Origin: Gordionus sp. m RMFG-2023
Taxonomy: Eukaryota; Nematomorpha; Gordioida; Chordodea; Parachordodidae
Assembly: GCF_954871325.1 (NCBI RefSeq)
Contig: NC_088777.1
Location: 31,721,366 to 31,785,365 of the forward strand
DNA length: 64,000 nucleotides
Direction: 5' to 3'
Below are positions 1 through 10,689 of the stretch, one piece after another; the first letter of the stretch is position 1, and each line of letters opens with the position of its first letter. The position numbers and the translations under genes are program-made. The notes under the pieces are model-generated. The model was not told where the DNA came from. It ran no database searches and saw nothing but the letters and a program-made list of their open reading frames with translations.

Positions 1-239
1 TCCCGCAAAAATCTACCGCAATTTTTTAATTTCTCCAGCAATTTTTTTAAAAGTATTTTAACGTTTTTAATATATATATAATAATTTTGAGAGACATTAA
101 TTGATTATTTTTATATTTTTAAAATAAATTTTAAATATTGTTTAGTTTGTAAATTTCTTTCTATCTTGTTTTATTTTTATCCAATAATAAATCAACATCA
201 TTTCATTCATATAAGTCAGTACAAGGTAATACATCAACA
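1..239. other. AT-rich DNA, nothing recognised
   Basis: No coding or repeat signal could be supported in this stretch before the first hAT relic. Confidence 0.5.
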
Positions 240-274
240 TCGATTGCAATAAAAAAATATTCTCAAAAATAATA

Positions 275-1872
275 AATAATACAGATGCAACAACATTTGC
301 GGAAATCGTATACATCTATCATGTAGTTCAACATTCACAGAGCTATATCATCTCAATGTGGGTCGAATCCTTTTCTCATGATATTTAACGACTCCAATAT
401 AAGTGCAAACCTTACTTGTGGCAGAACAAAAATGAGCAAGGCTATCACAAGTGTTTTAGTACCTGAATCCTAGAGGTCAATTCTATACTGTTTGAAAGAT
501 GGGCATCCATATGCAATTCTAACAGATGCATCTAATAAGGAAAATATTAAAACATTTCCCTCGATCCTTCGCTATTTCAACAAGAATAAGAACATTTCAA
601 TAAAACTTAAAATTTATTTTTTCCTCGGATAGTGAAAAATTCAACGATGTAGCTAGCCACATAATGGTAAATATAGCTGATTCAGGGTTATCAATGATTT
701 GCATGTCAACTTTCTGCGCTGATAATGCCTCTGTAAACTTTGGGAAAAAATCAAGTTGCCGAATTGAGGCAGCACAATAATGAATTAATACCAATTGGCT
801 GTATATGGCTGTATATGCCATATACTACATAATTCTTGCAAGAAGGCAATGAATGTACTATCTGTGGATGCCGAAATAATTGTGATGAAATGTTTTAAAG
901 AATTTAGTTCATCAACTAAAAGAGTTAATGAATTAAAAGAGTGGTGAAATGGTCTGACTTGTAATGGTGTGAGTTGTTGCGATATATACCTATCAGGTGG
1001 TTGGCATTAATACCTGCCATCGATAGAATTTTAAAATTTTACAAACCCTTATAAAAATATTTTTTAAATAAAGATTTTAAAAGCTGTCCTAAAATTTTGA
1101 AAATTTTTTTCGAGTATGAAATGGAAGAAGCATATTTGGGATTCGTTTCACATGTAGGAAATCTACTTCATGCAGTTAATATTCAGTTGCAATCAGAATA
1201 TTCTTTATTAAAAAAAATAAACAAAATCATGCTACAGCTCTGTTTATCTCTACAGTTAATAATTGATAATAAATTTTATGGCGCTATTGCTAAAAATATT
1301 ATATTAAAATGTTCAATACTCTAATTAATACATTTTTAAATGAAGCAGATATTTTTATTATGACAATTTTAGTATATTTACAATCAAAATTTGATTTTAA
1401 TAACTCTATTTACAAATGTATAAATATTATGACCTTGAAACAGAAATCATCAATTGATGGTTTTTATAATTTAATAAATATATTATAAATACCGAAAGAC
1501 ATTGATGTCTTGTTTGAGGAGATTATAATTCCTATTTTTTATGATTCGCCAAAATACTTAAAGTTAGATGGTCTAAAAGCAGAGGAGAAATGGATATAAA
1601 TTTTTCGTAATAACGATAAATCTCCATACTTGGAAAAAAATATGCGAGTATGTCTTCTCCTTACCTCATTCTAATGCCTCATCCGAGCACATTTTTAGCC
1701 TGATGAGGACTGCCTGGAAAAAGGAGAGAAATAGGATTTCTTTAACAACATTAGAGGCCGAGCTAATGGTTAAACAAATATATAATATGCCATGCCAGGA
1801 ATTTTATAAATATCTCAATAACGACGGTAAACATTTAGTTCTATTATTTAAATCTCAAATAAAATATAATTA
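275..1872 (+). pseudogene. hAT transposase relic, plus-strand copy
   Basis: A decayed hAT-superfamily transposase can be followed in several frames. Near 505-600 there is LKDGHPYAILTDAS followed by a NKENIKTFPSILRYFN-like stretch, the RNase-H-fold start typical of the hAT class with TDAS and an 'RYF' strand. Near 712-730 there is CADNASVNFG, matching the second acidic block 'CADN.N.NFGG'. Near 830-930 traces of the 'HN...' helix and an EIIVMKCFKEFSS-like segment follow. At 1097-1324 there is an open alpha-helical stretch. Around 1645-1830 lies the C-terminal dimerisation region with PHSNASSEHIFSLMRTAWKK and an ERNRISLTTLEAELMVK-like segment. Stops and frame changes are numerous, so it is dead. 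No terminal repeats or target duplication were found. Confidence 0.8.
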
Positions 1873-1877
1873 AGTTT

Positions 1878-2665
1878 AATGGCGCCATAATATTTATTGT
1901 CACTTTTTAACTGTAAAGATGAACACATCTGCAGCATAATTTTGTGAATCTGAGATTCTCTTATTGCAACTACACATTAACATCATATACGAGATTTCCT
2001 CTATGTGAAATCATTCCTAAATATACCTCTGCCATTCATTATTGAAAAAAATTTTCAAAATGTCAGGACAGCTTTTATAATCTTTATCTAAGAAATATTT
2101 TTTTAAAGGTTTATAAAATTTTAAAATTCTATCGATGGCAGATATTAGGAACATATCGCAACCAACATTGTGCTGACTCAATTCTGTAAATACACTCTGC
2201 TTTTACCAAATTCACTGAGGCATTATCAAATAGAAAGCTGACATGCAATTTATAATCTCGAATCTGTTATATTTACCATTTTATGGTTAGCTATGTCTTT
2301 GGATTTTTTACTATTTGAGGGGAAAAAATTTAATAGTTTTATTGAAACGACCTTAATTTTGTTGAAATAGTGGAGGATCAAGGGAAATAAATATTTAGCT
2401 TATGCATCTGTTAGAATTGCATATGTATGCCCATCTTTCAAATAGTCAAGAATTGACTTCCTGGATTTAGGTCCTAAAACATTAATGATAGCCTTGCTCA
2501 TTTTTGTTCTACCAGTATAGTTTTCATTTATATTAGAGTCGTTAAATATTATGAGGAAAAGATTCTAAAGTATCTCTGCGAATGTTGTACTACAATATAA
2601 CTGATTACAATTGCCGCAACTGTAGTTGCATCTGTATTATTTCTTATTTTTGGAGTACCTTATTA
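1878..2665 (-). pseudogene. hAT transposase relic, inverted second copy
   Basis: The reverse complement repeats the plus-strand hAT copy at 275-1300. It shares the word ACAGATGCAAC near its 5' end, the AGATGGGCAT segment (reverse complement around 2430), the 'CCATCGATAGAATTTT' segment (around 2125-2140) and the 'GCTGTCCT' segment. The region matching 720-960 of the first copy is mostly deleted here. The copy is broken by stops and lacks the C-terminal dimerisation region. It abuts the first copy within a few bases, giving a foldback of roughly 0.8-1 kb arms. Confidence 0.75.
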
Positions 2666-2796
2666 TGTATTTAGTGATACGTGATAATTAAGCGCCTATC
2701 CCTATAATGTTATACACACACACCGTAGATTTCCAATTGCGGTCGTTTTGCGGGGCATTCGCTAAAAATATATTTTTAATTGTAAAATTTAGTGTT

Positions 2797-3118
2797 GTTA
2801 ATTAGTCGAGTTCTTTCGACTACGACTAATAGCCATAGTCATGGAAATCGACTAAAAACTTTAGCGACTAAATTAGTCTATCGACTAAAACGACTAATAT
2901 AGTCGACTAAAGCGACTAAATTACTCGACTAAAGCGACTAAATTAGTCGACTAAAACGACTAAATTAGTCGACTAAAACGACTAATATAGTCGAGACTAA
3001 TATAGTCGACTAAAAAGACTAATATAGACGACTAAAAAGACTAATATAGTCGACTAAAAAGACTAATATAGTTGACTAAAACAACTAATTTAGTCGACTA
3101 AGTTGATCTATTTAGTCA
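2797..3118. repeat. 22-bp tandem array of CGACTAA words
   Basis: About ten imperfect copies of a unit close to AGTCGACTAAAACGACTAATAT. Each unit contains the palindrome AGTCGACT. The left flank TAGTGTTGTTAATTAGTCGA resembles the end of a non-autonomous hAT element whose subterminal region is built of the same word. No matching right terminus is present, and the array runs directly into the terminal repeat of the next element. Confidence 0.85.
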
Positions 3119-3411
3119 GCGTATAAGTAAAAATATATATTGTAAACAAATTAAGTTAAAATTTATGTGAAGATTTACCATAGAAAAGTGACAATTGTCA
3201 TAATCGTTAATGATCATTTTTAACTTATTTCTTCATTGTTTATTATATTTTCTATCAAATTTACCTTTCTTATATTAAAGTTTCGAAAATGACTTGTGAA
3301 ATCTTTATTTAGTGTATATTTTATTTACATAATAAAAGATCAAAAAATATTTATTTTTCTATTTGTATTGCACATAATATAACAAAAAATATCTCTATAT
3401 TATATAATAAT

Positions 3412-4290
3412 CTAGTGTAATAATTTATTAAATTCCTTGTTCAAAGGAATAGATCGGATTCCCTTTTCGATATATCGTATCGTATGTGAATAGAAGGCTG
3501 TGAAATTGAAATTAATGAAATTAAGTAATAGGCTAGTAATTGTCTCAATTATATGAATTCTGTTATTGGGTTTGGGATATATAGAACGATACTGATTTTT
3601 CAAAACGCCAAAAAAATTCTCAAGGGGTTTAATTGAGGGGAATAGGGTGGAAGATATACTATATTTTGATAGTTTTCTGTTATTATATGAGCTCGGTAAA
3701 TGGGCGCATTATCCATTATTATTAGCGAATTCAACGGTAAAATGTATGATAATTTATCCAAGTAAGTTTTGAATTTTATAGTGAAATGCCCCGTCTATAA
3801 TCATGTATTTTTTGAAACCATTAATTCACTTGGTGCATTAAACCGATACGTTTTTCCCCTTTGAAGGAGGGAGTTTGACGGATAGCCTCTTACCCAGAGG
3901 TACCCATCCATAGTGGGAAATGACGTGGGAATTGAAGCCTGTTTCATCTAAATAGAATATATTTTGAAATGACACGTTCATCATATTTAGGCAGTATTCT
4001 TTACCAATATTTATAACAACTGGGGAATTCCGTCTATCGGGTTCTTTTCCAACCCCTTTCCTGCTCCATCCCATTGATTTAAGGTATATAGATATTCCCG
4101 AATCACTCATTTTGAGATGAGGTGGTAAATTTTCCACTATATTTTATTTATCGTTAATCCATTATTATGTTCTAGTAGCTGTATAATTTTAGATTTTAAT
4201 TCTGAATCATCCTTTTTATTTTTTCCTCTTTGATGGATTATGCAATCGGCCAAGGGGGCACGGTAGTATTCGGGGAATGGTACATCTTCA
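3412..4290 (-). pseudogene. Tc1/mariner-IS630-like transposase relic
   Basis: Reading the minus strand from about 4290, there is a GRK-like basic linker, then LKSKIIQLLEHNN and ENLPPHLKMSD (second helix-turn-helix), then FYLDETGFNSHVISHYGW with the first catalytic Asp. After that come a P-S-KGKN-SV block ending at 3838, IIMDNAPIYRAHI with the second Asp (about 3675), and YLPPYSPQLNP followed by the Glu region in a shifted frame. The C-terminal KNQYRSIYPKPN tail ends at 3412. It aligns throughout with the better-preserved transposase at 8460-9649. The N-terminal DNA-binding portion is missing, and frame changes divide the rest. Confidence 0.85.
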
Positions 4291-5390
4291 CTGAAATTTT
4301 ATTTTAACATCTTTACAATATATAATTTTTACCTATATACTTTAAAAAAATTTAAAAAAGTTATAAAATAACGATTATGACAATTGTCACTTTTCTATGG
4401 TACATCTTCACTGAAATTTTATTTTAACATCTTTACAATATATATTTTTACCTATTTACAATGTATATTTTTACCTATTTACTTTAAAAAATTCAAAAAA
4501 GTTAAAAAATAATGATTATGACAATTGTCACTTTTCTATGGTACATCTTCACTGAAATTTATTTTAACATCTTTACAATATATATTTTTTCCTATTTACT
4601 TTAAAAAAAGTTAAAAAATAACGATTATGAAAATTGTCACTTTTCTATGGTACATCTTCACTGAAATTTTATTTTAACATCTTTACAATATATATTTTTA
4701 CCTATTTACTTTAAAAAAATTCAAAAAAGTTAAAAAAATAACGATTATGACAATTGTCACTTTTCTATGGTACATTTTCTGAAATTTTATTTTAACATCT
4801 TTACAATATATATTTTTACCTTTTTACTTTAAAAAAATTCAAAAAAGTTAAAAAATAACGATTATGACAATTGTCACTTTTCTATGATACATCTTCACTG
4901 AAATTTTATTTTAACATCTTTACAATATATATTTTTACCTATTTACTTTAAAAAAATTCAGTTAAAAAATAACTATTATGATAATTGTCACTATTTTTAC
5001 CTATTTACTTTAAAAAAATTCAAAAATGTTAAAAAATAACGATTATACAATTGTCACTTTTCTATGGTACATCTTCACTGAAATTTTATTTTAACATCTT
5101 TACAATATATATTTTTACCTATTATAAAGTTAAAAAATAACGATTATGGCAATTGTCACTTTTCTATGGTAAATCTTCACTGAAATTTTATTTCAACATC
5201 TTTACAATATATATTTTTACCTATTTACTGAAATTTTATTTTAACATCTTTACAATATATATTTTTACCTTTTTACTTCAAAAAAATTCAAAAAAGTTAA
5301 AAAATAACGATTATGACAATTGTCACTTTTCTATGGTACATCTTCACTGAAATTTTATTTTAACACATTTACAATATATATTTTTACCTA
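4276..5390. repeat. About 117-bp tandem repeat derived from a transposon end
   Basis: Roughly nine units follow one another. Each contains CAATTGTCACTTTTCTATGG, then a CATCTTCACTGAAATTTTAT segment, then AATATATATTTTTACC and an ATTCAAAAAAGTTAAAAAAT spacer leading to the next ACGATTATGA. Palindrome positions are near 4381, 4521, 4635, 4751, 4867, 4983, 5049, 5149 and 5317, so some units are shortened. The unit equals the inverted left end of the same element at 3124-3222. Confidence 0.9.
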
Positions 5391-7134
5391 TTTACTCTTC
5401 AAAAATAATGATGTTTAATTTATGATATAAAAATAAAAATAAGAAAAAAGAATATAGTTAAAATTTTATCATAGAGTATCGCCATCAGAGGTGATACTTT
5501 TAAATGATATATGAAAAATTAAATTTCCATAATTATATATGGACAATTAATATTACATGGAAAGTTGTGTATTTAATTTATTTTAATTACTTTTCCTCAA
5601 AAAGATTACTTTTCTTGAATTATTTTTAAAGTCGAAATATAAAATATAACATTTTTGGATGATAATCAGATATGGTTAATCTAAACCTTCATGAATCAAC
5701 AAAAGTACATAACATTTTAACTACTACAATTACTTTATAATGTAAATTTTTCTTGATTTTTAAAATTTAAATGTTAAACCAAAACCTTTTTGATGATATT
5801 TTGCTATGGCTGATCTAAACCTTCATGATTAATCAACATAAGTACATCACATTAAAATTTTTATAATAGCTTTAAAAATATAAATAAAGCTTAGTTTTTT
5901 TTCGCTAGGTAGAAGCAAATATATATTTACAAAATAATCTATATTTAGATCCATCAGAAAATGAGGTTTAATTTATATTTTAATTCACTTTCACAATAAT
6001 TCGTCCTCTGGCACAGCTTTATCTTCATATCATTCTAACTTCATCCCTATTATTATATAAAAAACTATATAATTATATCAAATAATAGAACAGAAGATAT
6101 ATTTATATTTATAAAATCAAAATTTTTTTCCCACCTTTCCAATATTTTAGTTTATATTTTCTTTAGATTATTTGCTAATCTAATGCAATTATTTTCTTTA
6201 TTTTTAGGATGGTCATTCCTTAACATCCTTATGATTCTGCAAGTATTGAGGTATATTTCATAATTAGTCAAAGAGTAAGATGACGCATAAATCAGCATAT
6301 AAACGAACTAAAGATCATGATAAAAAGAAATACTCTCATCTCGACAAAATAGATATTCGTTATTATATATGCATATAAACATATAAACTAAAAAAAACTA
6401 CATGTTTCTTTGTCCAATGGTTGGGGCCACAACCATGGGAAACGATAGGGAAGGGGGAGGGATCGATTGGGTTCGATGGTTCAGGATTGTAGGAGAGTGG
6501 GACCGGGGGACCAGATTTTGCGGGCATTTTGGTCATCGTACAAAGCACTAATCGTGCGTAATCGTTGTTTAGTATGTAGTAAAGAACATATTTTAACTCA
6601 CGAAGTCCATATAGGAAAATTAGACTTTATTCAATTAAAAATTTTCGTCCAAGCTTAAATCCAAAAGAATAAAAAAATTCATTCCAATTATGTGCAATCA
6701 AATTTGACAAAAAAATGCATAATATGATCCCGATTACATTTTTTACACCTCTTATACACTTAAAAATTCGTTGACAACAACTTTTGTTCTTGTACTCAAA
6801 AAAAATAACGAATGAAGTATTTTTATGATTTTATAAATATTGACCATCCTTAAAACTGGCTAGGACCATCTTCAAGTAATAAAATATAATAACAAGGCTT
6901 TATAATTTACAATATCGTGTAAAAAAAGGAAAGAAATATGATCGACAAAGGGGATAAAATATGACAAACAATGTGGAGAGGCTTTGAAAGAAGTGCTATT
7001 AAAAAAGATTTTTACGTGAAGGAAATATCATAACAAAGTATTGTAAAGTTGTATAAAAAAGAATATATAAAACAAAACAATGGATTTAGATTAAACACAA
7101 CACTTTGGATGAAACAATTTTTTTATAATGTTAT
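5391..7134. other. Non-coding stretch with one direct duplication
   Basis: Mostly AT-rich and featureless. An imperfect duplication with a period of about 134 bp is visible: the segment at 5651-5719 (with ATCTAAACCTTCATGA) recurs at 5785-5854. A GC-richer patch at 6395-6545 has open frames on both strands but no recognisable product. Nothing else is supported. Confidence 0.5.
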
Positions 7135-7798
7135 CTCTTATATTTTAGATCTCCCACTGGTGTATCAAATCAATATCGACCAGATATCCCACCGGAGTAT
7201 TCATCACACCGAATTATCAAATCGACAGATATCCCAATCTTGATCTCCCACTGGAGTATCAATCCCGATGGATCTCCACCGGAGTATCGTTATCAAGTCC
7301 ATTGTATTGGTAGACATTGAGCTTGAGCGGCCCCTGAGGTCACCATCATCCCATCATCCTAGCGCTGGCCAAGAAATCGTTATCATTTGACCCACGAATT
7401 CAGCTGGCCGTCTTTTTTGGTTTATTGGACAAGTATCGTAGAACCCGGCTGTCCAAGCCTGTCAGTGACCTAGGTGGCATTTCTCGGCTCAGAAATTTAT
7501 CATATCATGTGTCTAAAGCCATCCGTTATCGAAGAAAAACCGAAATTTTTTAGTTCCTTTCCAGGATTGAACCTGGGACCTTCGGTTTACAAGCATGCAT
7601 CACACACCACTGGACCATACTTTGGCCTCGATAGCGATACACCGGTGATCGATACAAATGAAATCTATCAGAAATACAAATATAAATTAGATAAAAATTG
7701 ATAGCATGAGTAATAATAAAGTGGAGATAGATAGTGAAGGAGCTTACCACCAGAAAAGGTGAAAGCTAAAAGGAAAAAAAAACTCTTATATTTTAGAT
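7135..7798 (+). mobile_element. Retroposon-like insertion with 16-bp target duplication
   Basis: The word CTCTTATATTTTAGAT occurs exactly at 7135-7150 and at 7783-7798, flanking a 632-bp insert that is clearly GC-richer than its surroundings. The insert ends in an A-run (about 7774-7782) just before the right copy, as expected for target-primed retroposition in the plus orientation. Its left third repeats the phrase CTCCCAC(C)GGAGTAT four times (about 7151-7285). It contains an antisense tRNA-like segment at about 7553-7622. No protein is encoded. It most resembles a SINE or composite retroposon. Confidence 0.7.
7553..7622 (-). other. tRNA-like segment inside the retroposon
   Basis: On the minus strand the order TGGTCCAGTGG (A-box-like), CTTGTAAACC (anticodon-arm-like, reminiscent of tRNA-Thr TGT) and GGTTCAATCC (B-box-like) has tRNA spacing. 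The T arm CCAGG/CCTGG leaves a six-base loop, and the anticodon stem does not pair well. It is therefore not a functional tRNA but a tRNA-derived relic, probably a polymerase III promoter. Confidence 0.6.
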
Positions 7799-7919
7799 TA
7801 CATCTTTTCTAGATCCTCCGCTAATATGTAATGTTAGAACCTCATTTAATATTGAACTGCGTCTGATATTAAATCCTACCAAGTTTAGTTGATTATTTTA
7901 TTTAAGTTTTTATTTCTTT

Positions 7920-8232
7920 AATTTTCTATCCTACCTTTTTTTGAAGTTTGGCAATTGGTCTCCTCGAAGGAAAAACTATATATGGTTCACTATTTTTATT
8001 ATTAAAATCGGATCGAAAGAACAATGCATACATAGTTTGATATTTTTATTATTCAAATAAAATTAAATATCTATTAAGGATCCTCCCTTTTTAAAGCTTA
8101 CCAATTGGTATAACCCCCCACAATATTCCCCACTATTTTATTTTGCACAAATCAAGAAAGGACGATACATGATATGCTATATTTATTATTTAAATAATAT
8201 TCTTTATCTATTCTTAAGGATCCTACCTTATA
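7920..8232. repeat. About 145-bp imperfect tandem repeat, interrupted by a transposon
   Basis: Three imperfect units share the phrase (GGA)TCCTACCTTTTT...AAAGCTTACCAATTGG: near 7927, near 8079 and near 8219. The third unit is cut in its CCTTA|AAAGCTTGCC junction by the element at 8233-10198 and resumes at 10199. Confidence 0.6.
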
Positions 8233-10198
8233 CAGTGAAGAGGGGGATATTTTTCACCAGATGTTAAAACAAAATAAAAGGATACTATTATATTTTTATT
8301 TTAATCATACTTAAACATTAATCTATGTTAAAAAAATTTTAAACAACTTTTTTTAAAAAAAAAACTTTTTAAAAAAAACATATTTTTTTCACATATCATT
8401 TACGTAATTTAATATTTTTGTATATTTAATTTAATATTAATTAATTTTTCAATCTTATAATGTTTAATATAGACCACATTCTTTATAATACATCTCCTTT
8501 ACTCTCAAGTACTTCTGTAAATTATTCTTTGCCAATCTCAGATGGGAATGATATGGAAAATTATCAATCACAGTCTAATATTTCTGCAAATAATAATTCT
8601 TTAGCAACTATTAATGAAAATATAAATCATTCTCAAATATCATCCATTCCTAAACCCAAAAGAACATACAATTGTTGGAACAAAGATAAAATTGAAATGG
8701 TAATGAAAATATTAGCAATGCCAGAGGAAGAACAGATGAAGGTTAAGGACATTGCTAAATTTGTTAATATGTCGAAGGCATCAATACATAAAATAAAGCG
8801 GGATACATTTCCAGAAATTATTGGTGAGCCCCTAAAGGAATTCTCGCTTAAACAAAGGGGGAGAAAAATTAAAGACACAGCAAATATTGAAAGGCAAATT
8901 ATGGATTTGCTAATCGACAATAATACCTTCACGGTGAAGGATATAATTGAGAATTTGCCCTCTGGTTCTCCAAAAAATATTGGAACTATAAGGAAATATA
9001 TTATAAAAACATCCGATGGTCCAAAAAAAGAGCTGGGAATGAACCAGATCGCAGGAATACACCAGGAGCTATCAATATTTGACAGGTGTATTGCCGCAAA
9101 TTGCTGAACATCTCCAGAGAAAGACTCTATTTTCTCGACGAAACAGGCATCAATTTTCATGTTGTACCTGTCTATGCTTGGGCACCACTCAACGTTAGAC
9201 CATCAATAAAGGTGCCACCCTCAAAAGGGAAAAATGTAAGTGTACTTTGCACTATAGGAATTTGTGGAGTTATACATTATAAAATCATCGAAGGATCATA
9301 TAATGGTATGTTATTCCGAAATTCATTAATGGATATTATTAGTATATTACCACCAGATGCCATATTAGTTATGGACAATGCGTCAATACATAAAAGTCAT
9401 CTAATTGATGACTATAAAGAGAGAATTGAATATCTTCCCCCATACTCACCACAATTAAACCCAATTGAAAATTTTTTCGGGGTTTTCAAAAACAAGTACA
9501 GGTCATTAATTCCCAGACCAAGTACAAGGGAACATATAATAAATAATATTAATCAAATAATGAATCAATTTATTCCATATGATTTTACAAATTTCTATAA
9601 TCATATGCAACATTATTTGGGAGCTGGGCTATCGTGGACTACCTCTTGACTAAAGTAATCTAATTATATAATAAATTACGATTAACATTTTTTAATATTT
9701 ATAGGTACTACTTAAGCAAGCAATTTATGACTATGAACTATCATTAAATATTTCATATTTTATTAATTAATATTCATGTATTAGTGTAATTACGAATATA
9801 TTTCTTATTATATATAATTATATGTATTACATATACGAATTGAATAAAATATTAAATTAAAGTTATGTCTCAAATATGATAAAATAAAGTGAGAGAAAAA
9901 AACTATTTTAAGAAATAAAAGATTCTGACTAAGATCTTACAACTTAAATGAATAATTTATCATTATATTTAAAATTATTCTACATAAAATATCGTTAACT
10001 AAGTAAAAGAAAATATGTGATGACAAAACTTTTTATATTTTTTTATAAAAATTTTTTTTTATGTAAGTGTGACATTTAAAAAAGTTGTTTAATATTTTTT
10101 TAACATAGATTAATGTTTAAGTATGATTAAAATAAAAATATAATAGTATCATTTTATTTTGTTTTAACATCTGGTAAAAAATATCCCCTCTTTCACTG
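8233..10198 (+). mobile_element. Tc1/mariner-IS630-like transposon, complete ends
   Basis: Terminal inverted repeats of roughly 120 bp run from 8233 (CAGTGAAGAGGGGGATATTT) and into 10198 (inverted CAGTGAAAGAGGGGATATTT), with a few mismatches. TA dinucleotides flank both ends (8231-8232 and 10199-10200), the superfamily's target duplication. The 1966-bp element carries one transposase gene interrupted by a frame change. The good match between the ends suggests a fairly recent insertion, younger than the relative at 3124-5390. Confidence 0.93.
8460..9649 (+). pseudogene. Tc1/mariner-IS630-like transposase with one frameshift
   Basis: The first frame (8460-9107, 215 codons) holds a Ser/Asn-rich leader and then two helix-turn-helix segments: WNKDKIEMVMKILAMPEEEQ with KDIAKFVNMSKASIHKIKR, and QIMDLLIDNNTFTVKDIIENL. 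A basic RGRKIKD linker lies between them. The second frame (from about 9086, ending 9649) holds the catalytic core. LYFLDETG carries the first Asp, ILVMDNASIHKSHL the second Asp, and YLPPYSPQLNPIENFFG the Glu. Thirty residues separate the second Asp from the Glu, fewer than the 34 or more usual in Tc1-like and mariner families. The two frames overlap at 9086-9107, so one indel there breaks the gene. Related to the relic at 3412-4290. Confidence 0.92.
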
Positions 10199-10416
10199 TA
10201 AAAGCTTGCCAAATCATTTCCCCGAACAATATTCGTCTTTATTCGCATTTACTTATTATTTTGCATATTGTTAGCAAATATTTGTTTTTATATCTCATTG
10301 TTCCTGCTCAATAAAATTAGCTATTGAAAATAAACTCATTTATATTATGGCGATAAATAAATTAATAATATTTTTTAAATTTACCTCCTCAGCCCCATAT
10401 CTATATTATATTTTTG

Positions 10417-10689
10417 TTATATTTTTTTTTATGCAATTAAAATAATATTTTAAAAACACATTAATTACTAGAAATAAAATTAATATTAAAATTAACATAT
10501 CAAATATAAAATAAAATAAAACAATATTATATAAAAACGGAGGTGGGACTACAAGTTCCCAAAAAACATGAGTAATTATATTTTAAAATAGTGATTTGTA
10601 GGTTTTGTTTTAAAAAATAGAATTCTTTTGGTTCTCTAGTAATTATGTGTTTTAAAATATTATTTTAATTGCATAAAAAAAATATATAA
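10417..10689. mobile_element. MITE with about 60-bp inverted ends
   Basis: The left arm (about 10418-10482, ATGCAATTAAAATAATATTT, then AAACACATTAATTACTAGA) is the inverse of the right arm (about 10617-10686, CTAGTAATTATGTGTTTTAA, then AATTGCATAAAAAAA). The 135-bp centre has no coding potential. Flanks are AT-rich, so the target duplication cannot be fixed. Confidence 0.75.

Larger units (their letters stand above)
3124..5390 (-). mobile_element. Old Tc1/mariner-IS630-like element with amplified terminus
   Basis: The left end (about 3124-3222) and the repeat units on the right (4276-5390) are inverted copies of one another. Both contain the palindrome GACAATTGTC, then CACTTTTCTATGGTA and AATATATATTTTTAC. 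Between them lies a minus-strand transposase relic (3412-4290). A TA precedes the left end, but a clean right-hand TA was not established. The right terminus has been tandemly amplified. The element is old, since its transposase is split by frame changes and lacks its N-terminal part. Confidence 0.75.

Noticed and set aside
6363-6658. Overlapping open frames on both strands near 6.4-6.6 kb
   Set aside because: No recognisable domain, no splice context and only about 60 codons each. Likely random in a GC-richer patch.
8633-9160. Long minus-strand open frame of 175 codons over the transposase
   Set aside because: It is the reverse shadow of the plus-strand transposase gene and has no domain of its own.
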